Shown: positions 20,301 through 24,304 of the stretch, piece after piece
How positions within the stretch are numbered: position 1 is the stretch's first letter
How the letters are laid out: each line of letters begins with the position of its first letter
Source of the DNA: Paenibacillus sp. OVF10
GTDB taxonomy: Bacteria > Bacillota > Bacilli > Paenibacillales > Paenibacillaceae
Assembly (NCBI GenBank): GCA_022836915.1
Contig: CP094668.1
Coordinates: 5,828,001 to 5,892,000, forward strand
Direction: 5' to 3'
DNA length: 64,000 bases
Position numbers and translations under genes: made by a program
The notes under the pieces: model-generated
Databases searched by the model: none
Told to the model about the DNA's origin: nothing
The model's input: only the letters and a program-made list of their open reading frames with translations

Positions 20301-20588
20301 GGGATTCTCCTGATTCTCGCTACTTAGGTCCCAGAAGGTAAGTGAATAATCCATATCTTCATGAACGGATAACACGGGTACATCATTTTGAATCTCAATT
20401 CGAGTACGCAGCACCACTTGCTCATACATAAGCAATTCGATGGCCCGGCGAAATATCTCCATTTGAAGATGATCAAATTGCATTGAAGCTGAGATGTTAT
20501 ACGAAGTGGGATCATTCACCTGACAATCAAAATAGATTCCCTTTTGTGTTTCGGAAAGTTCAACGGTTTTTTGTACCATCACGACCAC
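3833..20588 (-). CDS. hybrid NRPS-PKS megasynthase (whole gene, interrupted by indels)
   Basis: One gene of about 5,585 residues once indels are repaired. Approximate order: C 1-430, A 460-960, PCP (Ser near 1008), KS 1066-1490, AT 1580-1900, ACP near 2013, C 2066-2500, A 2536-2996, PCP near 3073, KS 3176-3600, degenerate AT 3700-3930, ACP near 4010, C 4080-4500, A 4516-5003, PCP near 5056, terminal C 5160-5583. It thus alternates three amino-acid modules with two malonate-type modules that lack KR, DH and ER, predicting unreduced beta-keto units. There is no thioesterase in the window. The first AT has GHSIGE and HAFH (malonyl-type); the second lacks the serine. About 13 frame breaks fall inside conserved motifs, nearly all in homopolymers. 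It follows a small membrane protein gene by 54 bases and overlaps the FAAL gene. Confidence 0.88.
5350..6195 (-). CDS. NRPS fragment: C-terminal part of A3 and PCP3
   Basis: Contains YRTGDIVKRLIDG, RGFRIELSEIG and NANGKVDRRAL (A7-A10), then a carrier domain reaching DHFFQNGG. One G is missing near 5425. Restoring it gives GHSLKAIAFTQILSKEG, the rest of PCP3. Confidence 0.8.
   Translation of the reverse strand: MCRAGQAVKWIWANGSNLFASYHLLMQTEPYTGSLPIGYPLSNTALYVLDDELKPVPPNVPGELYISGDAVGIGYLNREDLTRKHFLDDPFRTGERMYRTGDIVKRLIDGSLIFIERSDFQVKIRGFRIELSEIGNCMERLSGVRDAFVMTATESSGSLYIAAFYTTDTGADAEYIRRELHQQLPEYMVPARIIRLDHLPINANGKVDRRALFENLVEEQQRSLEVNSPRTKTERVILAAMRQILGNPGIGVEDHFFQNGGIRSKQLHSLKFCQKKELPSM
6120..7367 (-). 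CDS. NRPS fragment: end of C3 and A3 core
   Basis: Ends condensation domain 3, then gives adenylation domain 3 with YTSGSTGTPKG, the pocket region NYAFDGSIFDIF and NGYGPTEAT. The frame is lost at a run of five T near 6145. Six restore ATFFASYHLL and the following fragment. Confidence 0.82.
   Translation of the reverse strand: MVLNYINMGTDDPEAGELMLEPWVEGKVDAKFDLTWTLVEHKQCYTVELDYRSDLFKAESMELMLDKFRYILSQITTGDNERIGQIKLTTPEEEEWLLYGVNDNAAQYPRDATISQLFEEQVHVHAQKTALVWEDGEWSYADLYERVQWLACRLLGQGIKSGSSIALILDRGPIQMISILATLQVGCSYVPIDPASPPSRIEFVLQDCDAAVLLTETAYVSTWQSVVPCIVPADELAAFDSGDMQEPVEHMNKTALDPAYIIYTSGSTGTPKGTVMSHRNVTKVMKNSNFVTVVPEDRILQISNYAFDGSIFDIFASLINGATLVLISKETILDMARLADVIRQQRISVFYIPTSLFNLLVDWDADCLKSVRRVMFGGEAASVSHANKALACVGPGRLLNGYGPTEATFLPPTTY
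7358..8527 (-). CDS. NRPS fragment: end of ACP2 and C3
   Basis: Continues ACP2 (MASRIKEMFG) into condensation domain 3, with HHIISDQ at the active site (Q replaces the usual G after Asp), DLVVGTAVAGR and VMGMFVNMLAIR. A run of four C near 7370 breaks the frame. Five would give RNPLFDVVLNY, the standard motif. Confidence 0.82.
   Translation of the reverse strand: MASRIKEMFGLNLGLEEVFDHSVFEHMVQWIAEHQATSDSDSVNPILPVPKKEKYKTTSAQRRMYVVHEWMKGESTAYNLASSYRVRGKIDPTQFTLIMDALVERHEAFRTRFEMIDGELFQVVEDQVPSVVELLELETAGLEQVMEWIKPFDLTSAPLVRVKLIRLSQEEHILFIDMHHIISDQSSIAILMQDFARMYRGETLQSLDIQYKDYAEWRDEAASHGQSVEDAKFWIREFEDMPAPVELLTDFPRHGASSYSGDRRSIELGESLSTQVNDFCTQQGLTPYMLFMATLNLLIWKYTGQGDLVVGTAVAGREKPELNNVMGMFVNMLAIRTSMDREWSTEAYLNEMRGKLLSCYEHQHYPYEALVQQLGLFGDLSRNPYLMWC
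8539..8835 (-). CDS. PKS fragment: ACP2
   Basis: In frame from RQKISLPTYSFD onward, this piece is an acyl carrier protein (LSQLWQELLG, then DDFFELG) that ends one G before GHSLKAISLA. Four G are present where five are needed near 8553. It is part of the megasynthase gene. Confidence 0.75.
   Translation of the reverse strand: MLVLWHGVGLGRVKRNGGRQKISLPTYSFDPIVHQHDVALYQLAAGSIAALDQSPFGKVRVQRTDDEIRHVLSQLWQELLGNGEVGLEDDFFELGVIH
8682..11303 (-). CDS. PKS fragment: end of PCP2, KS2 and a catalytically dead AT
   Basis: Carries the end of PCP2, then a complete ketosynthase with TACSTSL, EAHGTGT and ANIGH. The following AT-like region is short and eroded: the usual GHSxGE nucleophile motif reads GQGVGE, so the serine is glycine, and no HAFH-type specificity motif can be seen. 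The frame breaks near 8782 in a G run, just before RQKISLPTYSFD, the usual post-AT linker. This module must therefore be loaded by another AT, such as AT1, or be skipped. Confidence 0.85.
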   Translation of the reverse strand: MQLFEHSSIASLVNHLVAEQMLPTVTQQVQEESGNIASVGYPVTNPGPTAAPKEYVRSTVENSKVEQSRPEQSIPFASEHSSRISSSTDIAVIGMAGHFPGSRNIEEFWDNLMAGKDGITRLNEEDLTAAGVRPEDFKHPDYVRAKGVLQDTEYFDSGFFEYPHQESNMMDPQIRLLHQCSWEALEHAGCDPYSYEGAIGLFAGSGLSLPWMVQFLGRSGNLLQAFEAMTLNEKDYITTRVSHKLNLRGPSMAVQTACSTSLVAIHQAAESLIRGECDVALAGGVSISYPLKEGYHWHEGMIYSKDGHCRPFDEQASGTVSGNGCGMVVLKSLRDAQRDGDHIYAVIKGSAINNDGMDKIGYTAPSVAGQVKVIQSALHRSGVSPKEISYLEAHGTGTKLGDPIEIEALRQSWGTDRRNYCALGSVKANIGHLDAAAGVAGFIKTVLTLYHRVVPPQIHMNRANPMLELEHSPFYINREPQPLEDAKRILRAGVSSFGIGGTNAHVILEQPPVQESQVNYESLLLLPFSAKSESALERTYDSVLQAIHALPEQLPNAAWTLQKGRSRFIHRKALIVVDGYIPPSEQSVEFETQASVINGKPKVMFYLSGNANWEARKIRELYASVYRSQVSEIFKQHFEEILNLFESKEQYAIRQGIGRSLTDSRLERMQCFVVQYALYKTVMQLGVKPDAVCGQGVGELVGLVISDALDPVHAVGLLYNMEHWSLEEGALSDALTGRMTDATVTDHASSIAPLLSPNFLFTLLNRKTLSESDGHTLWIVSNQLQDTEPIVPDSFSESNIIALTGDRQSLLEADVYLMKVLAFCWCSGMELDWEELNGTGVGKKFPCRRIPLIPLFINMMLRCISLQRVLSQH
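11348..12244 (-). CDS. NRPS fragment: C-terminal half of A2 and start of PCP2
   Basis: Contains NMYGPTETTIW, YRTGDLARILPDG, RGYRIELNEIE and PNGKLNRNAL (A5-A10), then the start of a carrier domain. The sequence cacTTTTTgac near 11385 is one T short. Six T would give DHFFDIGGNSLGLILINN, restoring the phosphopantetheine serine. Confidence 0.82.
   Translation of the reverse strand: MCSYRRENVPVGLLTDLKRLTPARVFNMYGPTETTIWSTTKELNDTAAITIGKPITNTEIYILNDEGEILPPGSYGELCIAGKGISRGYLHNAAETDARFIANPNVLGGRLYRTGDLARILPDGDVELMGRLDQQVKIRGYRIELNEIEQAAMNYERVREAVVKVEGAEQHSLQLILFYSLKPGIEPSVMEDEDVQLRTWLKQRLPQYMMPSRLIRLENLPVLPNGKLNRNALRLADFETGEKANPALVYGSSIQGMEQAKVDLEQMLIAAWKEILNLDTVNIHDHFLTSEATRWGLF
12193..12885 (-). 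CDS. NRPS fragment: N-terminal half of A2
   Basis: Adenylation domain 2, first half, with LKAGAAYVPLDPAFP and the A3 motif FTSGSTGRPKG. It ends after VLTGG near 12225, where one missing G hides ENVPVGLL. I did not assign a substrate, because hand-extracted pocket residues did not match a specificity code I could vouch for. Confidence 0.82.
   Translation of the reverse strand: MRRDEPVGILSRRDESLIIMLLAVLKAGAAYVPLDPAFPPQRIVNMIEDSRMNVLLCTPDEEGTVTFSGERFVYDPTAQDVRSSVNPDISFLSSDLSCVIFTSGSTGRPKGVMITHEAMVNFVEDIRHRHIFAHETDRIISVTTISFDIFGFEVWTPLCTGYSLYLANEQEQLDPALASRRIREYGITHILSTVSRIKAFVENPEFAQALGNLRCVLTGGKMSLWDSSPI
12897..13727 (-). CDS. NRPS fragment: C-terminal half of C2
   Basis: Second half of condensation domain 2, with DIVVGTPVAGR, VGMFVNMIAMR and YPFNELVAQLG, the usual C4-C7 region. 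A break in a run of five G near 13030 hides the linker and the start of A2. One more G gives GGLHRLFELQAEHTPDKKAL and then the A-domain start. Confidence 0.82.
   Translation of the reverse strand: MNRSVTQNLHELASSSEASMYMVMLSVWNLLLARRSGQQDIVVGTPVAGRMQEEWKKTVGMFVNMIAMRNFPTFDRTYTDFLRELKQHTLDAFAYQEYPFNELVAQLGVTRELNRNPVFDVCFDYQNMDLHGLELHGLQFSSFPVETGTSTYDLLMTCQENREKQVIEGYIEYSLDLFHRDTVEGMMQEFIGLCQEVVQQPNLSLSELFERNERSHEHPVHRLAGPRLDYNSAGVCIGCLSCRQNTHQTRKLSLYHPEPLLPTGSLMKKLIRWLGS
13724..16132 (-). CDS. PKS-NRPS fragment: AT1, ACP1 and N-terminal half of C2
   Basis: Acyltransferase with FPGQGSQ, the nucleophile motif GHSIGE and HAFH, the last being typical of malonyl-CoA specificity. An ACP follows (VGGDSLKAV), with no ketoreductase or dehydratase between. 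Condensation domain 2 then begins and contains HHIIADG. This is the only intact AT in the window, so it may also have to serve the second PKS module. The frame breaks near 13735 in a T run. Confidence 0.85.
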   Translation of the reverse strand: MVLEEAPEMEKCSPDDDVNILLFSAKTEYSLNRTAERIMEHLTQHPEQSVSNAAWTLQSGRSVFAYRKALILDKTWKDNPDKLIQQLGKARVYHSAQGNRPVYFMFPGQGSQYQGMGAELYRSTEQAGLAPIFRSYIQEILDLLPAEEREEMLSVVYGDQQPERINQTEYSQFALFMTSYALAKSLLDLGIKPDGMIGHSIGELAAAAVAGVFELGDAVKLVRLRGRLMQQQQPGVMLAVMADAQQVKSQLEEDMWLALVNTTGSSVIGGTAEAISRMEAKAEGLGWKCIRVKTSHAFHTPMMNQAAEEFRRYLAEHSLHTPQIPLLSNTSGTWALGDEITQPDYWSRHILQPVLFESNLAEVLKDERAVLIEVGAGRTLSSFARQHSQSRDSQAVLNMLRHVRETEQDSIYVNRRLAELWCEGIEPDWKVLKGQTVRRKCSLPTYVFNKQSYPVSVSLSGSSAAEGMGTGDDTGHAEQGKGSGSTLVKGTVYTGDSDQLKQIVLDAYRTIFGIDDLDEEVNFFAVGGDSLKAVSLSAWIRSHFGIQPEVADIFNHSTPIQLAEHLYVMAKPKVDQQTIQSAPTMDAYPISSAQMRMFTQAMLDPGNTAYNLPSATIIEGELDRIRVEAALQKLIQHHEALRTSFEIRGGQIVQIIQPSVRLIMGYAEQHVADDQELPAMIETLIRPFDLGSAPLMRVELIKIGERRHLLFFDIHHIIADGTSVEIITRDFNDLYFGKEHTVRLQYKDYAVWQQQRLASNEYNLHQTYWLDHLGPSLPVLELPLDHERPSQRSMQGDVSISR
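16078..16749 (-). CDS. PKS fragment: C-terminal half of KS1
   Basis: Ketosynthase remainder with EAHGTGT (first catalytic His) and GNVGH (second catalytic His), so with the Cys in the preceding fragment KS1 has a complete Cys-His-His triad. The frame breaks in a run of five G near 16155. Six G would give FGVGGTNAHMVLEE, the classical KS end. Confidence 0.83.
   Translation of the reverse strand: MMFSTDGHCRPFDAAASGTVFSNGMGIVVLKRVTDALRDGDHIYGVIKGSAINNDGQEKLSFLAPSVSGQAEVIQDAYKVAGVDPETVSYIEAHGTGTLLGDPIEVNSLTRAFASDQKQFCYLGSVKGNVGHMDTAAGVVGLIKVALSLGQGYIPGTANYEQPNPKIDFLNTPFKVNAQGVDWKQGHVGVMRAGINSFGVGARMLTWYWRRLPRWRSAVRMMT
16746..18887 (-). CDS. NRPS-PKS fragment: A1 core, PCP1 and N-terminal half of KS1
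   Basis: Holds the A3 motif YTSGSTGKPKG, NVYGPTE, the A7 motif YRTGDLV, the A10 region NSSGKIDRKAL, a carrier domain with ELGGNSFS (phosphopantetheine serine) and the first part of a ketosynthase with active-site TGCSTSL. The sequence after NEGV is out of frame. One more G near 16772 restores NEGGYIFEDGMMFSTDGHCRPFD. The PCP-to-KS hand-off marks an NRPS-to-PKS junction. Confidence 0.85.
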   Translation of the reverse strand: MTRLWMSSTSTLRRSGLYGDASNLEEALNPHSLAYIMYTSGSTGKPKGVMVENHSVVNTLLDLERRFPMQAQDVYLLKTAYTFDVSATELFGWFMGEGALSILEPGAEKDPARIVSTVASHKVTHINFVPTLFRLFLETMELRSDLSALETLKWMFVGGEAVTPDIIEKFNRLGIRASLENVYGPTECTIWVSHYPLSHYEGLGNVPIGYPLNESRWYVVGHHDELQPLGIPGELCLSGVGLARGYLNLEQMTREKFIPNPFFQEGQDAEHFRYMYRTGDLVRSLPSGTIEYLGRIDFQVKIQGARLETGEIENTLSSYPGVIQTVVVMKSFEGRSGLLYAYYLSEQELPSVELREHLSRLLPAYMIPSVFVHKSEFPLNSSGKIDRKALMADITHAHASSTFYTAPSSELEKVIAEVWAEVLGVERVGRDDHFFELGGNSFSVIQAHNKLKHYTDVEFPVPRFFECPTLRQFAALGPKDEGVRIPTEREQLFQRKDGIMREDIAIVGMAVNVPGAEDIREFWSNLVERRESIHFYSDDELRELGVEEALLRSPRYVKAKGRANGIDEFDAGFFDYTPGEAKMMSPQFRLLYQGIWEALEDAGCRPNEAGKVGVFLGGSDDFEWYRQVLFNDANYSSKYEAFTLSTNHFLATRMAYKLNLKGPAYTALTGCSTSLVTPHLACQSLIVGECDVAVAGGITVELPNEGVTYLRMA
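18814..19101 (-). CDS. NRPS fragment: early A1
   Basis: Middle piece of adenylation domain 1, with the A2-type motif VLKAGCAFVPVDPSYP. It ends after VEEIGP, where an indel near 18840 separates it from the next fragment, which resumes at LYGDASNLEE. It is part of the 3833-20588 gene, not an independent gene. Confidence 0.75.
   Translation of the reverse strand: MARQIVASKKSDNAAVGVQMPRSSDMVIALLAVLKAGCAFVPVDPSYPLSRKAYIMSDADISIVLAMQPEKDDKTLDVQYIYVEEIGPIRGCLKS
18999..20588 (-). CDS. NRPS fragment: N-terminal condensation domain and start of A1
   Basis: First piece of the megasynthase. Residues 1-430 are a condensation domain with the catalytic motif HHLICDG. A further stretch begins adenylation domain 1 (RFPERVALMEG) before the frame is lost near 19140. 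Adding one A in GGAAG restores KHHQTYAQVNAKANQLAR, the expected A-domain start. The gene opens directly with a C domain, so it is either a starter C acylating the first amino acid or it receives an intermediate from another protein such as the FAAL-ACP. Confidence 0.82.
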   Translation of the reverse strand: MVVMVQKTVELSETQKGIYFDCQVNDPTSYNISASMQFDHLQMEIFRRAIELLMYEQVVLRTRIEIQNDVPVLSVHEDMDYSLTFWDLSSENQENPKEQQLEALVDECIGTPFDLEKGPLFRIMIVQMDKSRYILTLCIHHLICDGMSLELMKNKLIQSYTCLFEDQPVDVKLDEGFISYVEAENKKLHENKYFKEREYWLNKMKGAEPLSLKHDFPAGSLQEGIGHELRFDISESLMADITQMSKDNEVTVFMFFMGAFGILMSKYVGTDDITFASPYSHRPGMDLEETIGCFVHMLPMRFHIDLESTLKPLLQQVATTWMDTYRNIGYPNNLIVRDSMLQAQPGSPSLFDISFVYDSYEEDILGTRILDQDKVTFPGDLMVVLSRLPQGAQLKLQYKPSLFREDSMERMGQRFLYLLNQLVTNSDQKISEFSLLMQDEKENLLYRFNQTSYFPYTPQHIMDIFHDKVARFPERVALMEGSIIRPMRRSTQKRINWLGRSLRVRRVITRQSAFRCHVPRIWSLPYWLY

Positions 20589-20642
20589 ACCTCATCGTTT
20601 AATTGAGATTCAAGCTGTGTAAGGCAAAAAATCAATTACAGC

Positions 20643-21118
20643 TTAGTGCATTACCCAGATTCCACCAGCCAATACGGAGAGAACCGTGATAAACGTTTGA
20701 TACACCACATCCATAATGAGATTCCCGATACTGTCTCCATCTGCCTTGCGATTTTTAATCATGACATAAGTATGTGACCAAAGACCACTTAATCCGTATA
20801 TGTACATCGTTACCAATACACCAACCCAAAAGTTCCCCTGGAACCAGATGGCCATAATCCCCATAACTCCAAGCCCTACCTGGGAAAAACCGTATTTAAC
20901 CTGAAATGGTCCACCAGGCCATCCTAACATTTTGGCTGTCTGATCCGCTCTGGCAATGTTGACAACATAACCAATCACTCCAACCAATCCAAACGTAACC
21001 ACAAACTGATGAAGCAGCAATACTCTGCTAATCTCGCTCATTTCTCCGGGAAAACCTAACACATATAGGTGTACTCCCCTGAAATTAGACCTAACAACCA
21101 TAGAACCAAAAACCACAT
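20643..21118 (-). CDS. small multi-pass membrane protein (DUF6790-like)
   Basis: About 158 residues with four or five hydrophobic segments, first gene of the NRPS transcript. An ATG at 21118 starts MWFLVLWLLGLISG, a good first membrane segment, but needs one extra G near 21085 to join the long frame HLYVLGFPGEMSEIS. Without that repair a longer, non-hydrophobic N-terminus from 21155 would be predicted. It resembles the DUF6790 membrane family by composition and length, which is a tentative match. It ends 54 bases before the megasynthase start, so it is probably co-transcribed. Its role is unknown. Confidence 0.65.
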
Positions 21119-21189
21119 GCCTGTCCCACTCCCGCCGTTTGTTATTTGGAATCATTTGTAACTAAATGTACAATCTTGTAGATACACAC

Positions 21190-21217
21190 ATTATATAATC
21201 GCTTTTACATTTGTCAA
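21190..21217 (-). promoter_or_regulatory. sigma-A promoter of the NRPS operon
   Basis: On the minus strand TTGACA (21212-21217) and TATAAT (21190-21195) are separated by 16 bases, both matching consensus. They lie about 70 bases upstream of the first gene start at 21118. This is the only strong promoter seen ahead of the operon. Confidence 0.7.
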
Positions 21218-21488
21218 TTCATACATAATTTTCTATTTTGTCGAAGCTTTTGTCATTTTTATTCTTCTGTACGCAAACAAGAAAACCATATAGTTCCATT
21301 TAACTTGAAAATAATAGGAATCAAGCCCTATTATTACATTAAAAGGTTTGAAACCTACTTCTTTTTTAACGCTTCAAAAGAACCACAACTCATTTATTTG
21401 ACATAGGTGATAGTTCAATTATCATTTGTTTGATCATCTACGATTACAGGATAACAGCAACTATCAATTCACATATGATATAAAAGAA

Positions 21489-21523
21489 TTGACAACCAAT
21501 CACTTTGTAACTATTATAGTTAC
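21489..21523 (+). promoter_or_regulatory. promoter with operator palindrome for the Rrf2 regulator
   Basis: TTGACA at 21489-21494 and TATTAT at 21512-21517 with a 17-base spacer. The palindrome GTAACTATTATAGTTAC (21507-21523, seven-base arms) covers the -10 box, the usual arrangement for autorepression by an Rrf2-type regulator encoded 20 bases downstream. Confidence 0.6.
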
Positions 21524-21541
21524 AACGGTGGTGATTATCCC

Positions 21542-21967
21542 ATGAGACAAATCAGCAGTCGCTTTTCCATTGCGGTTCATACCCTGTCCCTGATCGCTGT
21601 TATGCCCAATGAATGCACCGGAGATGTTATCGCGCAGAGTGTGAATACAAATCCCGTGATTATTCGGCGGATTATGTCCAAGCTGAAACAGGCGGGTCTG
21701 ATTGACGTCAGACCCGGTGTGGGCGGTGCTTCCTTGTTGAAAGATCCAGCCGACATTACCCTTCTTGATGTATATCGAGCGCTTGAGGTCGTGGAGGATG
21801 GGGAATTGTTTAACTTTCACAAACATCCGAATCCGAAATGTCCGGTCGGCAACATGATTGAACACACCTTGCGTGCCGAACTCATTGAGGCTCAGACAGC
21901 CATGGAACAGCGCTTGAATCGTGTAACCATACAGCAGATGATGGATCAGATTCATGTCTCTGAATAA
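21542..21967 (+). CDS. Rrf2-family transcriptional regulator (YwnA-like)
   Basis: 141 residues, the normal length for YwnA-type Rrf2 proteins. An N-terminal winged helix (SRFSIAVHTLSLIAV, then a recognition region NPVIIRRIMSKLKQAGL) is followed by GGASLLKDPADITLLDVYRAL, the family's wing and hinge. A single Cys (PKCPVG) is too few for an iron-sulfur cluster of the IscR type, so thiol sensing is more likely. The ATG follows GGTGGTGATTATCC. Its promoter is overlapped by a palindrome. The reductase gene downstream is the likely target. Confidence 0.85.
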   Translation: MRQISSRFSIAVHTLSLIAVMPNECTGDVIAQSVNTNPVIIRRIMSKLKQAGLIDVRPGVGGASLLKDPADITLLDVYRALEVVEDGELFNFHKHPNPKCPVGNMIEHTLRAELIEAQTAMEQRLNRVTIQQMMDQIHVSE

Positions 21968-21990
21968 AAAGCTCATTATGAGCTTTTTTA
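21966..21990 (+). terminator. intrinsic terminator after rrf2
   Basis: Hairpin AAAAAGCTCAT-TATGAGC followed by TTTTTT immediately after the stop codon. Confidence 0.75.
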
Positions 21991-22001
21991 ACCCTTTCGT
22001 T

Positions 22002-22033
22002 GTAATCACACCTGTTATAACATTTTTGATTAC
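22002..22033 (+). promoter_or_regulatory. possible operator upstream of reductase
   Basis: Seven-base inverted arms GTAATCA and TGATTAC, 18 bases apart, sit about 45 bases before the reductase start. They partly resemble the GTAACTA arms of the rrf2 operator. No convincing -35/-10 pair with normal spacing was found here. Confidence 0.3.
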
Positions 22034-22076
22034 ATCCATATGCAACCAACAACACATATCCTAGGAGGAAAAGAAA

Positions 22077-22934
22077 ATGAAAATTTTGGTTACTGGCGCA
22101 ACAGGTCATTTGGGTTCACTGGTTGTAGAGGCATTGTTAAAAACGGATTCTGCCAAAGATGTGGCAGTAAGTGTACGTAATCCGGAAAAAGCTGAAGCAC
22201 TCCGCACTCAAGGCGTTGACGTGCGTCACGGTGATTTCGATCAACCGGAGACGTTGGAGAAAGCTTTTGCCGGTGTAGACCGTCTGTTGCTCATCTCGAC
22301 TGATGGTGACAATGAAACGCGTATTCGCCAACATCAGGCTGCCATTGACGCTGCCAAGAAAGCAGGCGTGGGTTTCATCGCTTATACAAGCGTTGTGAAT
22401 GCAGAGAAAAATACCCTTTCCCTGGCGGAAGTCCACCGCGCTACAGAAAAAGCTATTCGTGAATCCGGCATTCCGTATTCTTTCCTGCGCAACAACTGGT
22501 ACCTGGAAAATGAAGCAGGCAGTGTACAAGCAGCTACGCAAGGTGCACCTTGGGTTCATGCCACCAATGACAGCCAAGTAGGCTGGGCTACCCGCAGTGA
22601 CTACGCCCATGCTGCAGCAGCTGTACTCGCAAGCGAAGGACACGAGAATACCGTATATGAACTGTCCGGCAAACTACGCACGCAAGCTGAACTGGCTGCC
22701 ATTGTTGGTGAAGTGCTTGGACAGGACATCAACGTGCAAAACGTGGACGATGCCGCTTACGCTGACATCATGAAAGGTGCAGGTCTACCGGATTTTGTCG
22801 TTTCGATGCTCGTTGATATGCAAAGTGCCATCCTTGAAGGCGCATTGGCTGTAGAGAGTGATACTTTAGAGAAATTGCTTGGCCGTCCGGCTCAGCCACT
22901 TAGCGAAGGTATTAAAGCAATTGTAGGCAAGTAA
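22077..22934 (+). CDS. NmrA-like NAD(P)-binding reductase (QOR2 type)
   Basis: 285 residues, atypical short-chain dehydrogenase. The N-terminal Rossmann motif VTGATGHLGSLV and Asp/Arg at the end of strand 2 region (VRNPEKAEAL) suggest NADP(H). RNNWYLEN is typical of the QorB/NmrA group that lacks the classical YxxxK pair. Ribosome site AGGAGGAAAAGAAA precedes the ATG. Probably a cytosolic quinone or aldehyde reductase controlled by the YwnA-like regulator just upstream, by analogy with similar gene pairs. Ends in a strong terminator. Confidence 0.82.
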   Translation: MKILVTGATGHLGSLVVEALLKTDSAKDVAVSVRNPEKAEALRTQGVDVRHGDFDQPETLEKAFAGVDRLLLISTDGDNETRIRQHQAAIDAAKKAGVGFIAYTSVVNAEKNTLSLAEVHRATEKAIRESGIPYSFLRNNWYLENEAGSVQAATQGAPWVHATNDSQVGWATRSDYAHAAAAVLASEGHENTVYELSGKLRTQAELAAIVGEVLGQDINVQNVDDAAYADIMKGAGLPDFVVSMLVDMQSAILEGALAVESDTLEKLLGRPAQPLSEGIKAIVGK

Positions 22935-22950
22935 GTTTTGGATATGAGAA

Positions 22951-22988
22951 AGGGACACACCAACAAATGTTGGATGTGTCCCTTTTTT
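22951..22988 (+). terminator. intrinsic terminator after reductase
   Basis: Long hairpin GGGACACACCAACA-AAT-TGTTGGATGTGTCCC followed by TTTTTT. Confidence 0.85.
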
Positions 22989-23114
22989 GTGTAGCTAAAG
23001 ATCAATACAATGATATTCCCGTTGTACGAATGACCGTACACTCACCCGTTGATTGCGACTGCTGTAATTCGAGATAGGTATTTATGCTTTCCACAACAGT
23101 TCATCACTCATTGG

Positions 23115-23672
23115 TCACTGCTCAAGAATATAACGTGCGGGAATGTGATCGGCCAGCCAGATATTTTCGTTTCCATGGTAAAAGAGGATTCCATCTATGG
23201 CCGCTTGAGCAGCATTGATTTTCAAAATGACAGGCTGATCATCACGTCTTCGCCCCACCTGATTGGCCGTATCAATATCTGCGGACAGATGTACATATTG
23301 CCTTTGCCGCGGCTGTAAGCCATGTTCCATAATAGAATTCACGGCGCGTGCCGGTGTACCATGGTAAAGGGTTTCCGGTGGCTCAGCAGCTATCTTGGAT
23401 ATCTTATGTGGCGTCGAATGTCCATACAATGCCCGGATGCGGCCAGAATGGATTTCATGTCTCTTTTTCTCCGAGGCTTGAATCATCTGCTCCAGATCGG
23501 CTTGCGTGACTTCCTTCCACTGCGGACTTTCATGTAAAGCCACCAGCAATTGCGAGATTTCCACCCAACCCTCTTCATCCAGTTCCAACTCATACTCCCA
23601 TGGTGCATGTCGCAGAGCGTATGAGAGTTCTTTGCTTAATTTCATCAGATCCAATGCAATCATCTCCCACAT
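23115..23672 (-). CDS. kptA: RNA 2'-phosphotransferase (KptA/Tpt1 family)
   Basis: About 180 residues, full length for the family. Motifs in order: LSYALRH near the N-terminus, then RHEI, RIRALYGHS, LYHGT and RQYVHLS, which build the two-lobed NAD+-dependent enzyme that removes an internal 2'-phosphate from RNA. The first ATG (23672) gives a short extra N-terminus; MKLSKELS a few residues later is an equally good start. The physiological substrate in bacteria is unclear. It follows a small unknown gene by 13 bases. Confidence 0.88.
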   Translation of the reverse strand: MWEMIALDLMKLSKELSYALRHAPWEYELELDEEGWVEISQLLVALHESPQWKEVTQADLEQMIQASEKKRHEIHSGRIRALYGHSTPHKISKIAAEPPETLYHGTPARAVNSIMEHGLQPRQRQYVHLSADIDTANQVGRRRDDQPVILKINAAQAAIDGILFYHGNENIWLADHIPARYILEQ

Positions 23673-23685
23673 CTAATAAAACCGT

Positions 23686-24126
23686 CTAATTTTGCGATTG
23701 AACCGCGGTTAAAATCTCCTGAATGTTACGTTCCAATCCTTCATCGTCTTCCTGATTGAATTGGCGGTGTCCATCAATCCCACGTTGGATAATCGTATTC
23801 ATCACCGGATGAACCTCACGATCGGAAGCCACTCGAATCAGATCATCGGCAAAATCAACCGCCTGCTGTTCACTATAATTAAATGGTTTAATCAGCATCC
23901 GAATGCTCAAGGCATGGGCCTGCGGCTCCGCTAGCTGATCCCGATGAGTGATGCCATACACCGCACCAAAACCAAAAGCAGCCATTACCTGACGCTCCAG
24001 TTCTGTCGTCTGCTCCAATGGCGTGCCAATCAGCTCACACATTTTGTCCACCATCTGCTCCAGCTCGTTTGCTGCCGCAGCCAGAATTACGTCATTAATA
24101 TCGTCAGCGTTGATAAATTCAGTCAT
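23686..24126 (-). CDS. small soluble protein of unknown function, possibly immunity-like
   Basis: 146 residues from the ATG at 24126, which has the site ATGGAG eight bases upstream. A longer open frame to 24219 lacks a ribosome site. Acidic and helical, with AAFGFGAVYGITHRDQL in the middle. No membrane segment or signal peptide. The composition resembles small Imm-type proteins of Paenibacillus (Imm48-like), but I could not confirm this. Confidence 0.6.
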   Translation of the reverse strand: MTEFINADDINDVILAAAANELEQMVDKMCELIGTPLEQTTELERQVMAAFGFGAVYGITHRDQLAEPQAHALSIRMLIKPFNYSEQQAVDFADDLIRVASDREVHPVMNTIIQRGIDGHRQFNQEDDEGLERNIQEILTAVQSQN

Positions 24127-24304
24127 ATTGGTTTCTCCATTTCTGCACCGTATTTGATCCATTCTCTCAGACTCTATGAGAACATTGTATCGGAGTTGGG
24201 GTGTTCGTTTCAAACTCATCTACGAATAAAGGCGAAGTGAATGCTCCCGAAGCAGTTTTCTTACAGAAAGCTTTTAGGTCTGCTTCTTCAGTGCATGAAG
24301 ATCT

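Larger units (their letters stand above)
21156..21541. other. divergent intergenic region between NRPS operon and rrf2 gene
   Basis: AT-rich, non-coding, 386 bases. It carries the NRPS promoter at 21190-21217, an imperfect palindrome (TGATAGTTCAATTATCA, 21408-21424) and the Rrf2 promoter and operator at 21489-21523. I see no riboswitch-like structure. Confidence 0.6.

Noticed and set aside
3833-20588. Separate NRPS and PKS genes for each open frame
   Set aside because: Each break lies inside a conserved motif, without ribosome sites or start codons at the right place; one added base restores the motif.
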